Below are positions 1 through 7,115 of a stretch of DNA of 64,000 bases, in pieces. Position 1 is the first letter of the stretch, and the number at the start of each line of letters is the position of its first letter. The translations under genes were made by a program, and so were the position numbers. The stretch is from assembly GCF_003330845.1 (NCBI RefSeq), contig NZ_CP026121.1, positions 3,763,501 through 3,827,500 on the forward strand, read 5' to 3'. Below the pieces are notes generated by a model. The model searched no databases. It saw only the letters and a program-made list of their open reading frames with translations, and was not told where the DNA came from. Source of the DNA: Streptomyces sp. Go-475. GTDB lineage: Bacteria > Actinomycetota > Actinomycetes > Streptomycetales > Streptomycetaceae.

Positions 1-600
1 GGCACCGGGTCGGTGTACTTCGCGTGCTTCGCCGCCGGGATGCTCGGCATCCAGATGTACAACCAGTTCGGGCAGGACACCTCGGCGTTCTGGATCGTCG
101 CGTTGACGATCTCCTCGACGCGGGACGCCTACGTCGAGCTGCGCGCCCGGGCGTACGCCCTGCTCCTGATCACCCTGCCGTACGCGACGCTGGTGACGGT
201 CGTGACGACGGCGATGCTCGGCGACTGGCGGCGGTTGCCCGAGGCGCTGGGGCTGTCCTTCGCGCTGCTCGGCGCGATGCTCGCGACCGGGGCGTGGACG
301 TCCGCCCGCTTCCCCTACTCCATCCCCCAGGAGGGCTACAAGAACGTCGCCCCCGGGCAGACCGGCCTCGCCTGGATCTCCATCTTCGGCGGCATGATCG
401 CGTCCGCCGTGCTGTGCGCGCCCGTCATCGCGCTCACGATCTGGCTGAACGTGAGCGCGCGCGGCGACGACTGGACGTGGCTGCTGCTGCCGGTGGGCGC
501 GGCGTACGGGGCGGGGCTCACGGCGGCGGGACTGCGTCTGGCCGCGCCGCGGACGGCCCGGCGGCTGCCGGAGATCCTGGCGGCGGTCAGCAAGGGGTGA
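1..600 (+). CDS. Integral membrane transporter subunit, C-terminal part (5' end outside window)
   Basis: The reading frame is open from the first base and ends at TGA 598-600, so this is the C-terminal ~199 residues of a longer protein. It shows about five hydrophobic segments separated by short charged loops. One loop contains the motif PYSIPQEGYKN, followed by a membrane segment starting GLAWISIFGG. This resembles the permease half of ABC-2-like or related multi-span transporters in actinobacteria, but no ATPase partner or diagnostic motif is visible. The gene ends 12 nt before the convergent hydrolase gene. The membrane call is firm; the transporter family is inference. Confidence 0.55.
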   Translation, partial: GTGSVYFACFAAGMLGIQMYNQFGQDTSAFWIVALTISSTRDAYVELRARAYALLLITLPYATLVTVVTTAMLGDWRRLPEALGLSFALLGAMLATGAWTSARFPYSIPQEGYKNVAPGQTGLAWISIFGGMIASAVLCAPVIALTIWLNVSARGDDWTWLLLPVGAAYGAGLTAAGLRLAAPRTARRLPEILAAVSKG

Positions 601-612
601 GCCGGGCGGGGC

Positions 613-1569
613 TCAGTCGTGGTCGAGCGCGTCCAGGAAGGGCTCGATGGCCGCGCGCCAGGCCTCCGGCTGGTCGTAGTGGACCAGGTGGCCGGCGTCG
701 GCGACCTCCGCGTACTGGCCGCGGGGCAGGACGCGGACCATCTCCTGGGCCTCGGCGCGCCCCAGCTCGCCGTCCAGGCCGCGCACGACCAGGGCGGGGC
801 ACTGGACCTGGGCCAGCTCCTCCCAGTGCGCGTCGTACACCCACGTCTCGCGGGAGCGGAGCATCTGCTCCGGTTCGAAGACGGGGCGCCAGCCGTCCGG
901 GGACTCGGCCATCACCTCGGCGTAGAACTCGCCGCGGGCCGGATTCGGCCGCTCCACCCAGGGGTCGTCCTCACCGAACCACTTGCGGACGTCGGCGAGC
1001 GTGGCGAAGGGCAGCGGCCAGGACTTGAACCACTGGTCCCACTCGCGCTGCGACGCGGCGCCGAGCGCGGAGGCCCGCATGTCGCAGATGACCAGGCCGC
1101 GGACCAGGTCGGGACGCTTGGCGGCGAGTTGCCAGGCGGTCAGCGCGCCCATGGCGTGGCCGATGAGGACGACCGGGGCGAGGCCGAGCTGTTCGAGAGC
1201 GGCCTCGGCGTCGTCGACGTAGGCGTCACGCGTGAAGGCCCCCTGCGGGGGCTTGTCGCTGCGGCCGTGGCCGCGTTGGTCGAGGGCGACCGCGCGGTAC
1301 CGGCCGGAGAGCCAGCGGGCGGTGGGGGCCCAGTGGGAGGCGCGGCCCATGAGGCCGTGCAGTAACAGCACGCCCGGGGAGCCGTCGGGGGCGGTCCCCG
1401 CGCCGGCCTGCCCTGCCTGTCCCGCCTGCCCGTCCTGCGTCGGGTGGGCTGCCGCCGGATCGAGGCCGGCCGGATCGGTGCCGGCCGGATCCGTCTTGGG
1501 CGGGTCGCCGAACTCCCAGGCCGCGAGGCGTACGCCGCCCGTCCCGGTCACGTCGATGCGTCGCGCCAT
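613..1569 (-). CDS. Alpha/beta-hydrolase fold protein with a degenerate nucleophile elbow
   Basis: A 318-residue protein of the alpha/beta-hydrolase superfamily. The N-terminal strand region is followed by a low-complexity insert rich in Ala, Gly, Asp and Gln (about residues 25-50). The oxyanion motif LLLHGLMG and the lid region are intact. The nucleophile elbow, normally G-x-S-x-G, reads GHAMG: the codon at the Ser position is GCC (Ala). The Asp (VVRGLDGE) and His (DAGHLVHYD) of the triad are present. The protein may therefore be a non-catalytic binding protein. The ATG at 1569 was preferred to an upstream in-frame GTG at 1692 because similarity begins just after it and a G-rich ribosome site precedes it. 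Confidence 0.8.
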   Translation of the reverse strand: MARRIDVTGTGGVRLAAWEFGDPPKTDPAGTDPAGLDPAAAHPTQDGQAGQAGQAGAGTAPDGSPGVLLLHGLMGRASHWAPTARWLSGRYRAVALDQRGHGRSDKPPQGAFTRDAYVDDAEAALEQLGLAPVVLIGHAMGALTAWQLAAKRPDLVRGLVICDMRASALGAASQREWDQWFKSWPLPFATLADVRKWFGEDDPWVERPNPARGEFYAEVMAESPDGWRPVFEPEQMLRSRETWVYDAHWEELAQVQCPALVVRGLDGELGRAEAQEMVRVLPRGQYAEVADAGHLVHYDQPEAWRAAIEPFLDALDHD

Positions 1570-2316
1570 GTCCTGGCACCCCCCAAGCTTCGCGCGGACC
1601 GCGGCTCCCTCGAGCCGGTCGGTCCTGTGAACCGTGTTCTGCCTGCTGTGCCTGTCGTGCTGTGTCCGCCGGTGAACCGCGCCTCGCGTCATCCGCAGAC
1701 TATCGAATGCACTTTCGAAGATGCCGTTCTCGCGGGCAACACCCCACCTTCGAGTGACCGCCCGCGGGGATTGAGCGCCGCCGCCGAGGGGAGATCTTCA
1801 GCGGGAGGCGGACCGCTCGGGGAAAAACGGTCCGAGGGGGATGACCCTGAGAGCTCGGGGCTCCGGGTCAGCACAGGGGAGGACAGGCCCCGGCGCCACA
1901 CGGCGCCGGGGCCCTCCACATCTCCGCGGCACATCCTCCCGCCCCCTCCCCGGCCGGGCGACATCGCTGTCGAGCCGCGGCCCAGAGCCCCTCAGGTCAT
2001 ATGCCTCACGCGACAGCGTCGCACGGGAAGCGGACGAGCGCTGCCATTCGACGGACTGAATACAGGATTCGGCCCGGATCACGCCATGCCCCGGCACACG
2101 GCCCCCCAGCGGCCCTGGGCGACGCCCCGGCGTGAGCCTCGGCGCCGTCCCTCGCCCGCGCCTGTCAGGAACTCCGGGACGAGCCCGGCACGCGCCTGGC
2201 AGGAGCCCCGGGACGGGGCTCGCGCACGCCTGACACCGGCCCCTGCGAGCCCCGCGCCCGCCCGGCACCAAACCCGGGACGCGCCCCGCGCGCACCTGAC
2301 AGGTGCCCCGCGCGGC
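1570..2316. other. Long intergenic region with hairpin and degenerate GC-rich repeats
   Basis: About 750 bases without a convincing gene; frames crossing it are arginine/proline-rich and unlike Streptomyces proteins. It holds a perfect 12-bp hairpin at 1886-1913. Next to it, 2150-2320 is built from loosely repeated units of about 30-35 bases containing variants of CGCCTGNCAGG followed by CCCGGGACG. The part at 1690-1800 presumably contains the promoter of the hydrolase gene and a short dyad (TCGAA/TTCGA, 1703-1718). Confidence 0.5.
1886..1913. terminator. Perfect 12-bp stem with 4-nt loop
   Basis: GGCCCCGGCGCC and its reverse complement flank an ACAC loop. Streptomyces terminators commonly lack a U-tract, and this hairpin lies in the long non-coding stretch downstream of dmdR1, which reads toward it on the minus strand about 400 nt away. 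It could end the dmdR1 transcript or any antisense transcript from the plus strand. Confidence 0.55.
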
Positions 2317-3025
2317 TCAGGGCTTGGCGACGAACACGTGGGAGGCGACGTCCGACTCCAGCTCGGCCGCCTCGCCGCCGCTGCCCACTAGCACCCCGCC
2401 CGCCGACTCCGTCACACTCACCACCGAGCCGGGCTGCACGCCCGCCCGGCGCAGCGTGTACATCAGCTGCGCGTCCGTCTGGATCGGCTCGCCGATCCGG
2501 CGCACCACGACCGTCTTGCCCTCGGTGCCCGGATCGAGGCTGGCCAGCGACACCATGCCCTCGTCCAGGAAGGGGTCGGCGCCGTCCTTCTCGCCGAGCT
2601 CCTCAAGCCCCGGGATCGGGTTGCCGTACGGCGACTCCGTCGGGTGCCGCAGCAGCTCCAGGACACGGCGCTCCACGGCCTCGCTCATCACGTGCTCCCA
2701 GCGGCACGCCTCGGCGTGGACCTGCTCCCACTCCAGACCGATCACGTCGACGAGCAGACACTCGGCGAGCCGGTGCTTGCGCATCACGCGCGTGGCGAGA
2801 CGGCGGCCCTCGTCGGTGAGCTCCAGGTGCCGGTCGCTGGCGACGGACACCAGGCCGTCGCGCTCCATCCGCGCCACCGTCTGGCTCACCGTCGGCCCGC
2901 TCTGGTCCAGCCGCTCGGCGATACGGGCGCGCATGGGGACCACACCCTCTTCCTCCAGCTCGAGGATGGTGCGGAGATACATCTCCGTGGTGTCGATCAG
3001 TCCGGACATACGTGCCCCTCGATGA
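2303..3025 (+). CDS. adm: Antiparallel reading frame over dmdR1 (Adm-like)
   Basis: A 240-codon frame with a GTG start runs opposite to the whole iron-regulator gene. Its product is Ser/Arg/Thr-rich and has no recognisable domain. An antiparallel gene called adm, overlapping dmdR1, has been reported in S. coelicolor to affect siderophore and antibiotic production; this frame has the same position and orientation. Nothing in the sequence alone, such as a strong ribosome site, proves translation. A mirrored frame of this length is also expected by chance in GC-rich DNA, so the assignment rests on the published precedent. Confidence 0.3.
   Translation: MPRAAQGLATNTWEATSDSSSAASPPLPTSTPPADSVTLTTEPGCTPARRSVYISCASVWIGSPIRRTTTVLPSVPGSRLASDTMPSSRKGSAPSFSPSSSSPGIGLPYGDSVGCRSSSRTRRSTASLITCSQRHASAWTCSHSRPITSTSRHSASRCLRITRVARRRPSSVSSRCRSLATDTRPSRSIRATVWLTVGPLWSSRSAIRARMGTTPSSSSSRMVRRYISVVSISPDIRAPR
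2317..3009 (-). CDS. dmdR1: Iron-dependent DtxR/IdeR-family repressor DmdR1
   Basis: A 230-residue cytoplasmic metalloregulator, normal length for IdeR/DmdR. The N-terminal winged helix (residues 1-73) includes the recognition segment SGPTVSQTVARME. The dimerisation/metal domain (74-140) and C-terminal SH3-like domain (about 150-230) follow. The metal ligands of diphtheria DtxR are all present at the same numbers: Met10, His79, Glu83, His98, Cys102, Glu105 and His106. With Fe(II) the family represses siderophore and iron-uptake genes. The ATG at 3009 has a GAGGGG ribosome site; longer frames upstream are not family-like. It is divergent from the SIS gene, and their intergenic region holds a DasR-type site. 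DmdR1 of S. coelicolor (SCO4394, from memory) has this arrangement. Confidence 0.93.
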   Translation of the reverse strand: MSGLIDTTEMYLRTILELEEEGVVPMRARIAERLDQSGPTVSQTVARMERDGLVSVASDRHLELTDEGRRLATRVMRKHRLAECLLVDVIGLEWEQVHAEACRWEHVMSEAVERRVLELLRHPTESPYGNPIPGLEELGEKDGADPFLDEGMVSLASLDPGTEGKTVVVRRIGEPIQTDAQLMYTLRRAGVQPGSVVSVTESAGGVLVGSGGEAAELESDVASHVFVAKP

Positions 3026-3204
3026 GATCTGCCGGAGGCTGGACGGCTCACCGGCGCGTGCGCTGGCCCTGCACCCAATTCTGCCGGATACCACCGACAA
3101 CCGTGCCGCCGGAGGGGAAGCGGTCGGTTACGCGGACCGGCAGCGGGGTACGAACCTCCTCTTCGGGCCCCGCACGCCTCCCCTTCGGGCCCCGCGCGGC
3201 CGTA

Positions 3205-3233
3205 TTGACACCGCACTGGTCCAGACCGCACCG
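3205..3233 (+). promoter_or_regulatory. Consensus -35 with overlapping DasR-responsive element (dre)
   Basis: TTGACA at 3205-3210 is a perfect -35 hexamer reading toward the SIS gene. Directly downstream, 3215-3230 reads ACTGGTCCAGACCGCA. This matches the DasR element, whose core is TGGTCTAGACCA, with a single change in the centre and a weaker right flank. DasR is the GntR-family N-acetylglucosamine-responsive regulator of Streptomyces. The site lies where the -10/-35 spacer would be, so DasR binding should block this promoter. No good -10 hexamer is visible. DasR control of the dmdR1 region has been described in S. coelicolor. Confidence 0.7.
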
Positions 3234-3278
3234 TGATGCGCGACACCAGCCAGCGAGGCCAGCCCGAAGGGACCCCGT

Positions 3279-4034
3279 ATGAGCGACCGCGCGCCGGCCG
3301 GCCAGTTCCTCGACGCCGCGATCGACCTGCTGCGCCGGGTGCGCGACGAGGAGGCCGACAGCATCACGGCGGCCGGCACCCTCCTCGCCGACACCGTCGC
3401 GAACGGAGGCCGCCTCTTCGCCTTCGGCGCCGGGCACTCCTCCCTCGCCGCGCAGGACCTCGTCTACCGCGCCGGCGGCCTCGCCCTGATGAACCTGCTC
3501 GCCGTGCCGGGCGTCGTCGGCGTCGACGTCATGCCCGCGCCCCTCGGCTCCGCCCTGGAACGCGTCGACGGCCTCGCCGGCGCCGTCCTCGACAGCTCCC
3601 CGCTCCGCGACGGCGACGCCCTGCTGATCATCTCCCTCTCGGGGCGCAACGCCCTGCCCGTCGAGATGGCCGTGAAGGCCCGCGCCCTGGGCGTGCGCGT
3701 CATCGGCGTCACCTCGGTGGCGTACGCCTCGGAGACGACGTCCCGGCACTCCTCGGGCACGTACCTGAAGGACCACTGCGACCTCGTCCTCGACTCGAAG
3801 ATCGCGGTCGGCGACGCGGAACTCACCCACGACAAGGTGCCCGCCCCCTTCGCCCCCGCCTCCACCGTCGTCACCTCGGCCCTCCTCCAGGCCGTCATGG
3901 CGACGGCCGCCGCCACCCTCGCCGACCGCGGCATCGAGCCCCCGCTGCTGCGCTCCGGGAACGTCGACGGCGGACACGAGTGGAACGCGCGGGTCATGGA
4001 GCAGTACCGGGACCGGATCTTCTACCGGCACTGA
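3279..4034 (+). CDS. SIS-domain sugar-phosphate-binding protein (UPF0309/YfhH-like)
   Basis: A 251-residue protein made of one SIS (sugar isomerase) domain of about residues 10-230. The phosphosugar loop sequence FGAGHSSLAAQD near residue 49 and the second SIS signature IISLSGRNALPVEMA near residue 115 are present. Family members bind phosphorylated amino sugars or N-acetylmuramate derivatives. A GAAGGGA ribosome site lies 6-12 nt before the ATG. The DasR-type element in its promoter fits a role in aminosugar metabolism, but the substrate is not defined by the sequence. It is divergent from dmdR1 and convergent with the PAS gene. Confidence 0.85.
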   Translation: MSDRAPAGQFLDAAIDLLRRVRDEEADSITAAGTLLADTVANGGRLFAFGAGHSSLAAQDLVYRAGGLALMNLLAVPGVVGVDVMPAPLGSALERVDGLAGAVLDSSPLRDGDALLIISLSGRNALPVEMAVKARALGVRVIGVTSVAYASETTSRHSSGTYLKDHCDLVLDSKIAVGDAELTHDKVPAPFAPASTVVTSALLQAVMATAAATLADRGIEPPLLRSGNVDGGHEWNARVMEQYRDRIFYRH

Positions 4035-4058
4035 AGCCACCGGCGGCCCGGCGCGCCC

Positions 4059-5456
4059 TCACTCCCCGTCCGACAGCCCCGCCAGATCCAGCGCCGCCGC
4101 GATCCGCACCGCCACGTCCTCCGCGTACACCGCGTCGGACCGCTCGAACGCGCCGCGCCCCGCGCCCCGCAGGAACGTCACGACGCCCAGGGTCCGCGCC
4201 CGGCTGCGCAGCACCGCGCACAGCGCGTGCACCGCGTCCGGCGGCCACTGGCGGGCCAGCGCCCACTCCCGGGCCTCCTCGGGCCGCACCGCGCCCGCGC
4301 TCGCCCGCAACGCGCCCACCCGCTCCACGCACTGCAGGGCCGGATGCCCCTCGGCGTACCGCACGGGCAGCCCCGCCCGGTCGGCCAGTCTGCTCGGCCC
4401 CGGCGCACCGGAGGGCGTGGCCGCCACCCGCACCAGCCGTACCGGCCCCTGAGCCTCCGCGTCGCCGAGCGCGCCGCCCGCCACCCGGTCGATCAGCGCG
4501 TGGTCGGCGAACCCGGCCAACGCGAAGTCCAGGTGCACGGTCGCCGCCTCCGCCGGGTCCTCGCACTCGGCGGCCGCCCGCGACGCACGGTGCAACTGCT
4601 GCGTACGGAACCGCAGCAGCGACGCCTCCTGCTCGCCCTGCTTGGCCTCCGTCACGTCCTGGAACAGCCAGCCCACCCCCAGTGGAACCGGCTCCTCCGC
4701 CAGCGGCGAGGCCAACCGCAAAAAGCCGCTGCGCCAGCACCGCCGCTTCTCGCCCTGCGGCGTGCGCACACTCACCCACACCTCGGCGGGCGCGGGCGGC
4801 GCGCCCTCGGCGAGCACATGCTGCAGCGCGCTCTCCAGCTCCTCCACACCCTGCGCGAGCAGCTCCCCGAGCGGCCGCCCGAGCACGGACGTACGCCCCG
4901 TGCCCAGCGCCCGGGCCGCGTGCGCGTTCACCACGGCGGGCCGCAGGTCGACGTCCACCAGCACGACACCCCAACTGGCGTCCTCGAACAGCGCCTCGCT
5001 CAGCGCGATCGACCGCTCCAGGTCGATCTGCGCGTGCACCTCGCTGAACGCGCAGTACACCCCCGCCGGCTTCCCGTCGGGCCCCCGCACCGCCGCCGAC
5101 TGCGTCCGCACGAGCACCCGCCCGCCGTCCTTCGTCAGCAACGCGAACTCGTGCACCTGCCGCCCCGGGGCGTGCATCGCGGACAGCAGTCGGCCCTCGA
5201 CCTCCTCGGCGTCCGCGCTGCGCACGGCCCACCCGGCCAGCCCCCGCCGCCCCACGGCCTCCTGCGCGCTCCACCCCAGGATCCGCTCGGCCTCGCGGTT
5301 CCAGTGCGTCACGACTCCGTCAGCGTCGAAGGCACACAGCGCCGCGTCCATCCCGTCCAGCAGCGCGGCAAGCAGATCCGAACCATCCGAACCGTCCCGC
5401 CCGGGCTCGTCCGGCCCCAGCTCGTCGGTGGTCCCACTACGCCGGGAAGCACTCAC
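4059..5456 (-). CDS. PAS-PAS-GAF sensory/regulatory protein
   Basis: A protein of 465 residues. A first PAS domain (about 25-140, with DGVVTHWNREAERILGW) is followed by a second PAS (about 150-275, DVDLRPAVVNAHAARALG) and a C-terminal GAF-like domain (about 300-455, ending DVAVRIAAALDLAG). No histidine kinase, PP2C phosphatase, GGDEF or DNA-binding domain follows, although in Streptomyces this architecture usually continues into a PP2C phosphatase. The GTG at 5456 is preferred because an AGGGGG ribosome site precedes it. An ATG at 5516 would add 20 residues including a CxxC motif. The gene may be a stand-alone signal receiver; function unknown. Confidence 0.75.
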   Translation of the reverse strand: MSASRRSGTTDELGPDEPGRDGSDGSDLLAALLDGMDAALCAFDADGVVTHWNREAERILGWSAQEAVGRRGLAGWAVRSADAEEVEGRLLSAMHAPGRQVHEFALLTKDGGRVLVRTQSAAVRGPDGKPAGVYCAFSEVHAQIDLERSIALSEALFEDASWGVVLVDVDLRPAVVNAHAARALGTGRTSVLGRPLGELLAQGVEELESALQHVLAEGAPPAPAEVWVSVRTPQGEKRRCWRSGFLRLASPLAEEPVPLGVGWLFQDVTEAKQGEQEASLLRFRTQQLHRASRAAAECEDPAEAATVHLDFALAGFADHALIDRVAGGALGDAEAQGPVRLVRVAATPSGAPGPSRLADRAGLPVRYAEGHPALQCVERVGALRASAGAVRPEEAREWALARQWPPDAVHALCAVLRSRARTLGVVTFLRGAGRGAFERSDAVYAEDVAVRIAAALDLAGLSDGE

Positions 5457-5699
5457 CTGGACCCCCTGCAGGCTGCGTCCGCACGTACGGCACGCCGGTT
5501 CGCTACTCGCAATCATTCAACTCGAACGTGACCCAGCGCACACCGGGTTCCCACAACATTGAAGGAATCGTTGTACGGCGGCAATCCCCACGTCAACGCC
5601 CCGGAGGCCGGGCCGGTGCCGCTCTCGGGTGCGGCCCTTAGCAGGAAGACCGGCTGCACGTTCGACAATCCGGGCTTACTCGCACGAACGAGCGCTTCT

Positions 5700-6854
5700 G
5701 GGATTTTCTGGCGCCTTCCCGCAGGCAGGGCCGTGGTCGTCCGGCACGTGCGCTTCGTGATCCGTCTGAAGGACCGCTCGTTCGACGAGTCGGAAGTCGA
5801 GGGAGTGGAGTTGCGCATTGATCCCGGCTCCAAGGGCACCGGCCTGGTCGTCACCGACGAGAAGAAGGAGCTCGGCGACCACGGCGCCGTCATCACCGTC
5901 CGGCGTGGCTTGGTCTCGGTCGAGTTGCAGCACCGCGGCGACCAGATCCGCGCCGGCATACGTCGACGCGCCGGGTACCGGCACCGTAGACGCAGTGCGA
6001 ACCTCCGCCACCGGGCAGCACGGTCGGACAACCGCGCTCGCCGGCCAGGCTGGCTGCCTCCGTCCGTTCGCCATCGCGTCGACACGACCTTCTCGCTGGC
6101 CCACCGACTGTGCCGCTGGGCACCCGTGACGGAGATCCACGTGGAACACGTCGCCTTCGACACGCACTCGCTCAGCGCGGGCAGGCCGCTCAAGGGCGCC
6201 GAACACCAACGAGGTCCTTTGGCCGGAACGAGCGTCCGAGGCCGGCTGCGCGTCGTGTGGGACGGTTCGTGTGCCTACTGCGGTATGTCCGGCGTGCCCT
6301 TGAACATCGAACATGTCAGGCCCCGCGGCCGAGGAGGGTCGGACCGGATCTCCAACCTTGTTCTGGCCTGCTCTCCGTGCAACAGGGCCAAAGGCGGCAA
6401 GCCGGTGGAGGCTTTCCTGGCGGATCGCGCCGACCGTCTTGCGGCGGCACCTGGTCCGGCAGCGTTACCAAGGCAAACCGCCTCGCCACGGGCTTGGACA
6501 AAACACACACCCTGGATGCCCTGTGCATCGGGCCTCTTGATCACGCGGTCGGCGACCGGATCGTGAGGCTCCCCCGGCATGCACTGACGGCCCAAGCCAC
6601 TGGCCGGGGCTCTTACGCCCGTACCACTCCGAACGCGTACCGACCTCGTGCGTGCGATCGTGCCCGGCGGCAAGTGGGCGGGAACATGGACCGGGAGGGT
6701 CTCTGTCCGGGCCAGGGGGCAGCACAGCGTCTCCACCCCCCGGGGCCGGATCAACGTCTCCCACCGGAATCTGCGGCTGCTTCAGCGGGGTGACGGATAC
6801 GGCTGGGGCGTCCGGCCAGAACCGCGACGGTCAACCTCTCGGAAAATGGGTTGA
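5700..6854 (+). pseudogene. iscB: Decayed IscB (IS200/IS605-associated RuvC-HNH nuclease)
   Basis: Three consecutive reading-frame pieces rebuild most of an IscB, the OMEGA nuclease ancestor of Cas9. Piece 1 (to about 6435) has RuvC-I (RIDPGSKGTG, Asp codon at 5820), an arginine-rich bridge helix, RuvC-II (IHVEHVAFD, Glu codon 6144) and an HNH domain (His codon 6312) with a Cys4 zinc site (CAYC/CSPC). Piece 2, in the next frame (about 6440-6640), carries RuvC-III (KTHTLDALCIG, Asp codon 6515). Piece 3, back in the first frame (about 6640-6854), is the C-terminal domain ending QRGDGYGW. About 30-45 residues are missing at the first junction and about 20 at the second. The N-terminal PLMP segment is absent. 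Catalytic residues survive, so decay may be fairly recent. Confidence 0.85.
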
Positions 6855-6879
6855 TGGCCGGCCGAGCGGTTCCTAGTGT
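6851..6879 (+). promoter_or_regulatory. Sigma-70-type promoter of the short leader frame
   Basis: TTGATG at 6851-6856 and TAGTGT at 6874-6879 are separated by exactly 17 nt, a good match to the HrdB-type housekeeping promoter. Transcription would start near 6886, only a few bases before the Shine-Dalgarno sequence of the 12-codon frame. The -35 overlaps the end of the IscB remnant. A small dyad (AGTGTG/CACACT) spans the -10 and the predicted start site. Confidence 0.6.
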
Positions 6880-6912
6880 GTGGGTCACACTGGAAAGGAG
6901 GTGATCCGGCAG

Positions 6913-6951
6913 ATGTATGAATCCCGGACGCGTGAGGTGGCTGCGGGCTAG
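6913..6951 (+). CDS. 12-residue leader peptide behind an extended Shine-Dalgarno sequence
   Basis: ATG at 6913 opens the peptide MYESRTREVAAG, ending at TAG 6949-6951. The bases GAAAGGAGGTGATCC at 6893-6907 are complementary to about 15 nt of the 16S rRNA 3' end, far more than an ordinary ribosome site. They sit at normal spacing before the ATG. With a promoter 34 nt upstream and a nested hairpin 80 nt downstream, this looks like a translated leader rather than a chance frame. No enrichment for one amino acid, such as Cys, Trp or Leu, indicates a classical attenuator signal. Whether it controls the HIT gene is inference. Confidence 0.55.
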   Translation: MYESRTREVAAG

Positions 6952-7032
6952 CGGCCCGACACCACACTCAGTGCGGTGCCGAGCCAGCGCGTGAGCGAAG
7001 CGTGCAGCCGGCCCAATCTCAGGCAGTCACCC

Positions 7033-7093
7033 GACCCGCGAGTCGCCGGTACGTCCGGCCGGCTCCTCCTAGGAGGACCCAGACTCGCGGGTC
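7033..7093 (+). promoter_or_regulatory. Nested hairpin in the leader of the HIT gene
   Basis: The arms GACCCGCGAGTC (7033-7044) and GACTCGCGGGTC (7082-7093) are perfectly complementary over 12 bp. They enclose a 14-bp palindrome TCCTCCTAGGAGGA (7064-7077) and a smaller GC dyad (CCGGCCGG). The inner TCCTCCT resembles the anti-Shine-Dalgarno sequence and could pair either with AGGAGGA next to it or with the leader-peptide ribosome site. No start codon lies at usable distance after the inner AGGAGGA, so it is not itself a ribosome site. It may act as an attenuator, a switch or a transcript end; a T-poor GTCTGCGTTT follows. Confidence 0.5.
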
Positions 7094-7115
7094 GTCTGCG
7101 TTTCGGGGGGCGATC

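Noticed and set aside
3233..5047. 604-codon plus-strand frame across the SIS and PAS genes
   Set aside because: Arg/Pro/Ala-rich shadow that crosses two real genes of opposite orientation.
5559..5700. In-frame extension of the IscB reading frame to a TTG at 5559
   Set aside because: The added ~47 residues do not resemble the IscB N-terminus; they are read-through of the intergenic region upstream of the PAS gene.
6893..6907. Match to the complement of the 16S rRNA 3' end, as if an rRNA fragment
   Set aside because: Only about 15 nt match and no further 16S sequence flanks it; its position before an ATG makes it an extended ribosome site.
7071..7077. AGGAGGA as ribosome site of the HIT gene
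   Set aside because: No start codon follows within 5-15 nt; the GTG at 7116 is 38 nt away and has its own GGGGGG site.
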